In this document: one piece after another, positions 32,016 to 35,535 of the stretch
How the letters are laid out: each line of letters begins with the position of its first letter
Position numbering within the stretch: position 1 is the stretch's first letter
NCBI GenBank assembly: GCA_944389545.1
Contig: CALXMT010000058.1
Coordinates: 1-35,535, forward strand
Length of the DNA stretch: 35,535 nt
Direction: 5' to 3'
From: an uncultured Kiritimatiellota bacterium
GTDB taxonomy: Bacteria; Verrucomicrobiota; Kiritimatiellia; RFP12; DVOR01
The notes under the pieces: generated by a model
Seen by the model: the letters and a program-made list of their open reading frames with translations, nothing else
The model's database searches: none
Told to the model about the DNA's origin: nothing
Translations under genes and position numbers: made by a program

Positions 32016-32936
32016 ATGTGCGAAGAGAAAGCGAACGAGAACACCAATTTGGATGAATCGGACGATTGGATGTTCGAATGGAGTGAGTTGCGGTTGGTGA
32101 AGGGTGAGCCAGAGCGTTGGGAGACGATCCGCGAGCGCTGGGAGGCCATCTACCAGGCGCGGTTAAAGGGTGAAACGTGTGCCGTCAAAACAGATTTCAG
32201 TGCGGATATCGGAGCCCTGCGAAAACAGACGGAAGGCGAAGGCGATTGGCGTGTCACGTGCATGGATGCTCAGAATGAGCAGTTTATGGGGAATGAACAT
32301 CTGCGCCTAGTGGTGGGGGATGGTAGCCCGAGCATCATCACAGGAGCGGGGCTTGGAGGTTTCGCGATTGGCAAACGGGCCTTCAAGAATTGCGTGAACT
32401 TGGAGTATGTCACGCATTTGTCGAATATGGTTTATTCCGTTCTGGAGGAGGCCTTCGCCGGGTGTCGTTCGTTGCGAGACATCGGCTTTCCCTTTTATCT
32501 GGACTTCATCGGCCGTCGAGCCTTTGCAGGATGTGTGATGCTCGGTTCGCTCAGCTTCCCGGATGCTCTGGAGGTGATTGATGAAGAGGCTTTCCTCGGT
32601 TGCACCAACTTGAGATCTCTTTGTTTCTGGGAAACCCTTCCCAGCTTGTTACGTGAGATTAGGGCACGGGCCTTCGTGGGATGTCCAAATCTGCGGAAGG
32701 TTGAAATCTCCAAGGTTGAAATCTCCTCGGATGCGCCGCTTGAGTACATCGGGGAGTCGGCCTTTGAGGGATGTGCAATCCGTGAATTGCGTTTGCCCGA
32801 CAAGCTGAAGGCGTTGAAGCCGCGTGCCTTCGCGAACTGCCTGAACTTGGAAAAGGTGGAGTTGCCGAAGTGTTTGGAATCGCAGGTGGCGGAGGCCTTC
32901 GTGGGTTGCCCCAAGGCGCGATTTGAGTTCTTCTGA
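32016..32936 (+). CDS. BspA-type leucine-rich repeat protein (LRR_5)
   Basis: 306 residues from the ATG at 32016, which has GGGAG nine bases upstream. No signal peptide is visible, so it may be cytoplasmic. After a charged N-terminal region of about 100 residues, eight or so LRR_5 repeats follow with the AFxxCxxL signature (AFKNCVNL, AFAGCRSL, AFAGCVML, AFLGCTNL, AFVGCPNL, AFEGC, AFANCLNL, AFVGCPK). Such repeats usually bind proteins. It precedes the DnaE-like gene by 16 bp, with GGAGG between, so the two are probably co-transcribed. Confidence 0.85.
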   Translation: MCEEKANENTNLDESDDWMFEWSELRLVKGEPERWETIRERWEAIYQARLKGETCAVKTDFSADIGALRKQTEGEGDWRVTCMDAQNEQFMGNEHLRLVVGDGSPSIITGAGLGGFAIGKRAFKNCVNLEYVTHLSNMVYSVLEEAFAGCRSLRDIGFPFYLDFIGRRAFAGCVMLGSLSFPDALEVIDEEAFLGCTNLRSLCFWETLPSLLREIRARAFVGCPNLRKVEISKVEISSDAPLEYIGESAFEGCAIRELRLPDKLKALKPRAFANCLNLEKVELPKCLESQVAEAFVGCPKARFEFF

Positions 32937-32952
32937 GAAATGGAGGTGCAGG

Positions 32953-34113
32953 ATGTGGTCTGTGTTACAGGAGGGGATTGACTTCCGTGCCGCCGACAGT
33001 GCGGCCGAGCTGACGCGACTGACGTGGAGGGGCGCCGAGCATCGATGGCCCAAGGGTATTTCCGCGGAGACGCGTACCCAAATCGAGGACGAGCTGAAGA
33101 AGTTCACCCTTCGCGAGGGGTGGGCCAAGGATTTGCTCTTCGCTGCCGACCGCTTCGCCACCGCACGCCGGATGGGCGCACTGGTTGCTCCGTGTCGCGG
33201 ACGCATTGCGGCCTCGTTTGTGGCCTACTGCCTGGGTATCACGGAGGTTGATCCGTTGGCTTTTGACCTCTGTGCGGAGCGTAGCTTCGGTTATGGCCTG
33301 GTGGATTATCCACAGCGCCACCTGCGCACGACCGTCCCCTTGGAGACGCAAACGAGCTTTCTACCCGAGATTGAGCGTTGGTGTCACACCTATCGCCATG
33401 AGTTTGAGGACATCGAGCGGCTGCTGGGCGTCGATGACGATGGCCGAAAGGAAGCCGAACCTATCCGCCACGCGCTCGACAGGGCCGAAGCGCACCTTAA
33501 AGCCCTCCATGCCGAAAGGCGGGAGGTGGCTTGGGAAGAACTGTCCTTTGATTCCTCCGCCGTCCTCGCCCGCTTTGCCCGTGGCGACACCGAGGGCATC
33601 TACGGCTTTGACACCCTCGAACGCCGCCAGGCCCTCCGCGCCATGCGCCCACGGAACTTGGAAGAGATTCTCACACTCTATGTCCTGACCCTTCCTGGCC
33701 CCGCCCAATGGTTCGACACCTATCTTGCTCGACGCGTCGGCAAAGAGATTCCCCTTTACGCACACCCTCTCCTCGTGCCCATTCTCTCCGCGACCTATGG
33801 CCTCGTCATCTGGCAAGAGCAAGGCGTTCGTATGCTTCGTGACCTTGCCGGCTATGCGCCCGGTAAAGCCACGTATACCATCGCCAGACTCCAACGCAAC
33901 ACCGGGATGGAGGCGATTGTTGAACGCGACTTCATCGAAGGCTGCCTCAAGAATCCAGCCTTCGTTCACGCCCTCCCCGACGGCGAGGCCCACGCCTCCG
34001 CCAAAGCCGTCTGGCGCACCCTCCTCACCCACAAAACCACCCTCTATCCAAAATCTTACGCCCTCTCCCGCACCCTCCTCTCCCTACGCCTCGCTACCCT
34101 CCACCTTTTATGA
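32953..34113 (+). CDS. DnaE-like protein lacking PHP domain and catalytic aspartates
   Basis: 386 residues that align in order with pieces of DNA polymerase III alpha. APCRGRIAASFVAYCLGITEVDPLAFDLCAER (79-110) matches the GPGRGSGAGSLVAYALxITDLDPLxFDLLFER region. YGFDTLERRQALRAMRPRNLEEI (217-239) matches the VFQLES...LKP..FED segment. LPGPAQWFDTYLARRVGKEI, TYGLVIWQEQGVRMLRDLAGY (281-301) and the final HASAKAVWRTLLTHKTTLYP match the PGP, TYGIIxYQEQ and NKSHAAAYA...YQTAWLKAHYP regions. Missing are the PHP domain (about 280 residues), the PDFDxDF aspartates and the KFDFLGL aspartate. Polymerase activity is therefore not expected. It could be a scaffold or a co-opted domain; the function is unknown. 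Start at 32953 has GGAGG six bases upstream. Confidence 0.75.
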   Translation: MWSVLQEGIDFRAADSAAELTRLTWRGAEHRWPKGISAETRTQIEDELKKFTLREGWAKDLLFAADRFATARRMGALVAPCRGRIAASFVAYCLGITEVDPLAFDLCAERSFGYGLVDYPQRHLRTTVPLETQTSFLPEIERWCHTYRHEFEDIERLLGVDDDGRKEAEPIRHALDRAEAHLKALHAERREVAWEELSFDSSAVLARFARGDTEGIYGFDTLERRQALRAMRPRNLEEILTLYVLTLPGPAQWFDTYLARRVGKEIPLYAHPLLVPILSATYGLVIWQEQGVRMLRDLAGYAPGKATYTIARLQRNTGMEAIVERDFIEGCLKNPAFVHALPDGEAHASAKAVWRTLLTHKTTLYPKSYALSRTLLSLRLATLHLL

Positions 34114-34142
34114 TTGACGTGCCGTCCCCCATGTGGTACCTT
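34114..34142 (+). promoter_or_regulatory. Promoter of the DUF262 gene
   Basis: TTGACG at 34114-34119 immediately after the DnaE-like stop, 17-nt spacer, TACCTT at 34137-34142, 26 bp before the ATG at 34168. Confidence 0.6.
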
Positions 34143-34167
34143 ATCCTTGAAACTGGGGGCCTGAGTT

Positions 34168-35511
34168 ATGCGTTCAGATGACAATAAGTTGGTGACGTTG
34201 GTCAATAAAATGTTCAAGCCGGATGTCGCGTGTGACGCTACGGATTGTACGGTGAAAGCCTTCTTTGAAGCGATTGGTAGCTCATTGGACGATGGCAACA
34301 AGCTTGAGGTCGCCATTCCAGACTATCAGCGCGATTACGCGTGGGAAGACGAGCAATTGAATCAGCTCTTTCAGGACTTGCGTCTGGCCAAAGAAAAAGA
34401 AGGCGAGGCCTACCATCTTGGAACGATCATTTTGCATAAAAATGGGAACACGTTAGATGTCGTGGATGGTCAACAGCGTTTGCGCACCTTTGACCTCTTG
34501 CTGAATGGTGACTCTTTGAAATTAGCTTTTAAAGATAAGACGAACGATAAATTTGAACATGCCAGAAAGATGTGTCTAAATGCTACAAAAGAGCTAAGGG
34601 AACCGCTTCAGAATGGAACTGTGGTGTGCCTAATTGTAAAGGAGGCCGATGAGGCCTTCCAACTGTTCGAAACGCAAAATGGCCGTGGGAAAAAGTTGAC
34701 CACTGAGAATCTTTTGAAAGCCTATCATTATAGGGCGATGACACAAACAAAACCTCCCTTTGATCTCTCACAAGATCGACTTTTCCAGTTGGAACGAAAT
34801 TGGGAGGAGGAAGTCATTGATAACGAGGGAACCTCTGTGCTCACGAATCAACTGTTTTATGCCAGACGTTGGGCACGAGGTGATGGGAAAGAAGAATTTG
34901 AGACTGCTCGACATCTCGCTGAGTACAAGGGGCTAACTCTAGGAGTCGAACAAACTCCTATTCAGAACCTTTGGGGAGCCGGCCATTTGCTTCGCTATGT
35001 TCAGCATATTGTAGCTAAAATTAAGAAAATGGGATGCTCAACGGATAAGATCGGCATTCGAGTTTCTGGAGAGGAAACGTGTGTACTTTGCAAAGAAATA
35101 TCTCAAGTGTTCGAGCAATTGCTTAAAGGTTCATACATCGTGAAACGTTATGGCTTGGACGCACAGGAGAGAATGGTGTCTGTCAATCCATTTGTGACGC
35201 TTTGTCAACCGATTATTAATGGAGAAGATTTCTTTGAATATGCGTTGACTTATGCACGCATGCGTAAGCACTTGTTCACAGAATTCGGAGAAAACACTTC
35301 ATCGGATTGTTTGGATGAATTTCGAAAGTTTTATAAATTTTATTGTCTATATGAGGAGAAAGAAGACGCTAGCAGACAAGCTAGACGAAAAGGAGACAGC
35401 GCTGCGCGTACGGTTTATGAGGTTTTTGTTTTGCTTGCCCTTGATAGATTTGGTACAGGCGCCAAATCGAAAAGTAATCGCGCGGGGGTAGTCTCGGGGA
35501 TGTCGCGATAA
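34168..35511 (+). CDS. DUF262 (GmrS/ParB-like) protein with altered 3' end
   Basis: 447 residues. N-terminal DUF262 domain: IPDYQRDYAW at 50-59, YHLGTII, DGQQR at 100-104 and the FETQNGRG segment at 168-175 with NLLKAY. These motifs are the nucleotide-binding/hydrolysis site of GmrS-type and related defence proteins. A helical C-terminal region follows, without a visible HNH or DUF1524 nuclease domain. The last 17 or so residues (from GAKSKSNR) and the stop codon are encoded within the terminal repeat at 35461-35535, so the gene may be truncated by it. Base composition is AT-richer than the main chromosome. Role in phage or plasmid defence is likely by family only. Confidence 0.78.
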   Translation: MRSDDNKLVTLVNKMFKPDVACDATDCTVKAFFEAIGSSLDDGNKLEVAIPDYQRDYAWEDEQLNQLFQDLRLAKEKEGEAYHLGTIILHKNGNTLDVVDGQQRLRTFDLLLNGDSLKLAFKDKTNDKFEHARKMCLNATKELREPLQNGTVVCLIVKEADEAFQLFETQNGRGKKLTTENLLKAYHYRAMTQTKPPFDLSQDRLFQLERNWEEEVIDNEGTSVLTNQLFYARRWARGDGKEEFETARHLAEYKGLTLGVEQTPIQNLWGAGHLLRYVQHIVAKIKKMGCSTDKIGIRVSGEETCVLCKEISQVFEQLLKGSYIVKRYGLDAQERMVSVNPFVTLCQPIINGEDFFEYALTYARMRKHLFTEFGENTSSDCLDEFRKFYKFYCLYEEKEDASRQARRKGDSAARTVYEVFVLLALDRFGTGAKSKSNRAGVVSGMSR

Positions 35512-35535
35512 GGTTTCCTAAGAAGGGGAGAGCGA
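35461..35535. repeat. Right-end copy of the terminal inverted repeat
   Basis: Reverse complement of 112-186 with two mismatches in 75. It continues out of the window. The copies share the boundary CGATTTGGC; beyond it one is followed by the small-RNA array, the other by the DUF262 gene. Confidence 0.9.

Noticed and set aside
32953-34113. Functional DNA polymerase
   Set aside because: The PDFDxDF and KFDFLGL aspartates are absent and the protein is about a third of the normal length.

Overview
The window is about 35.5 kb of GC-rich bacterial chromosome, apparently a contig whose two ends both lie in the same inverted repeat. A 51-residue small basic protein (24383-24538) resembles the family I know from Planctomycetes, Verrucomicrobia, Lentisphaerae and Chlamydiae. 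Together with the BspA-type LRR protein and the gene style, this suggests a PVC-superphylum bacterium, perhaps Kiritimatiellota. The placement is inference. Most genes are chromosomal housekeeping genes; the right end and the NERD gene are AT-richer accessory DNA.

Layout. 1-190: short repeats, 75 bp of which recur inverted at the right end. 220-1130: an apparently gene-free stretch that I read as an array of four small-RNA genes of two alternating types, each with a TTGAC-N17-GATAGT-like promoter and an intrinsic terminator, plus a possible fifth hairpin transcript. 1208-1284: a tRNA with anticodon CAT. 1376-3587 (+): dut, crcB, hemL. 4244-8259 (-): purD, purE, an N-acetylmuramoyl-L-alanine amidase and a hypothetical anchored protein. 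8620-10971 (-): hrpB. 11249-14246 (+): three small tandem BamE-like lipoproteins and a YfhO-like membrane protein. 14357-15650 (-): secG, rpoZ, smpB, tatA. 15924-19046 (-): a large lipoprotein, then tyrS upstream of it. 19536-23993: aldo/keto reductase, NERD nuclease-like protein, a hydrolase/acetyltransferase pair and a divergent LysR regulator; this block is bracketed by 101-bp direct repeats. 24383-25409: small basic protein and a YczE-like membrane protein, divergent. 25774-31279 (-): glycosyltransferase, an FtsH-cytidylate kinase fusion, purN and rtcB, one tight operon. 32016-35511 (+): LRR protein, a catalytically incomplete DnaE-like protein and a DUF262 protein whose 3' end runs into the terminal repeat.

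The intergenic regions carry two kinds of repeat. One is an array of palindromes around TATAG with an exact 23-bp period, present at three sites. The other is a family of 200-360 bp mosaic elements built from shared modules (a GTCCGGGGAA terminus, GGAGAACGG runs, GGAAGTTTGG runs, GC hairpins), present at six or seven sites. Several genes appear to be read from leaderless transcripts, with a -10 box 6-8 nt before the ATG.

The strongest leads for something undescribed are the small-RNA array, the FtsH-Cmk fusion, the DnaE-like pseudo-polymerase next to an LRR protein, and the 23-bp palindrome arrays.
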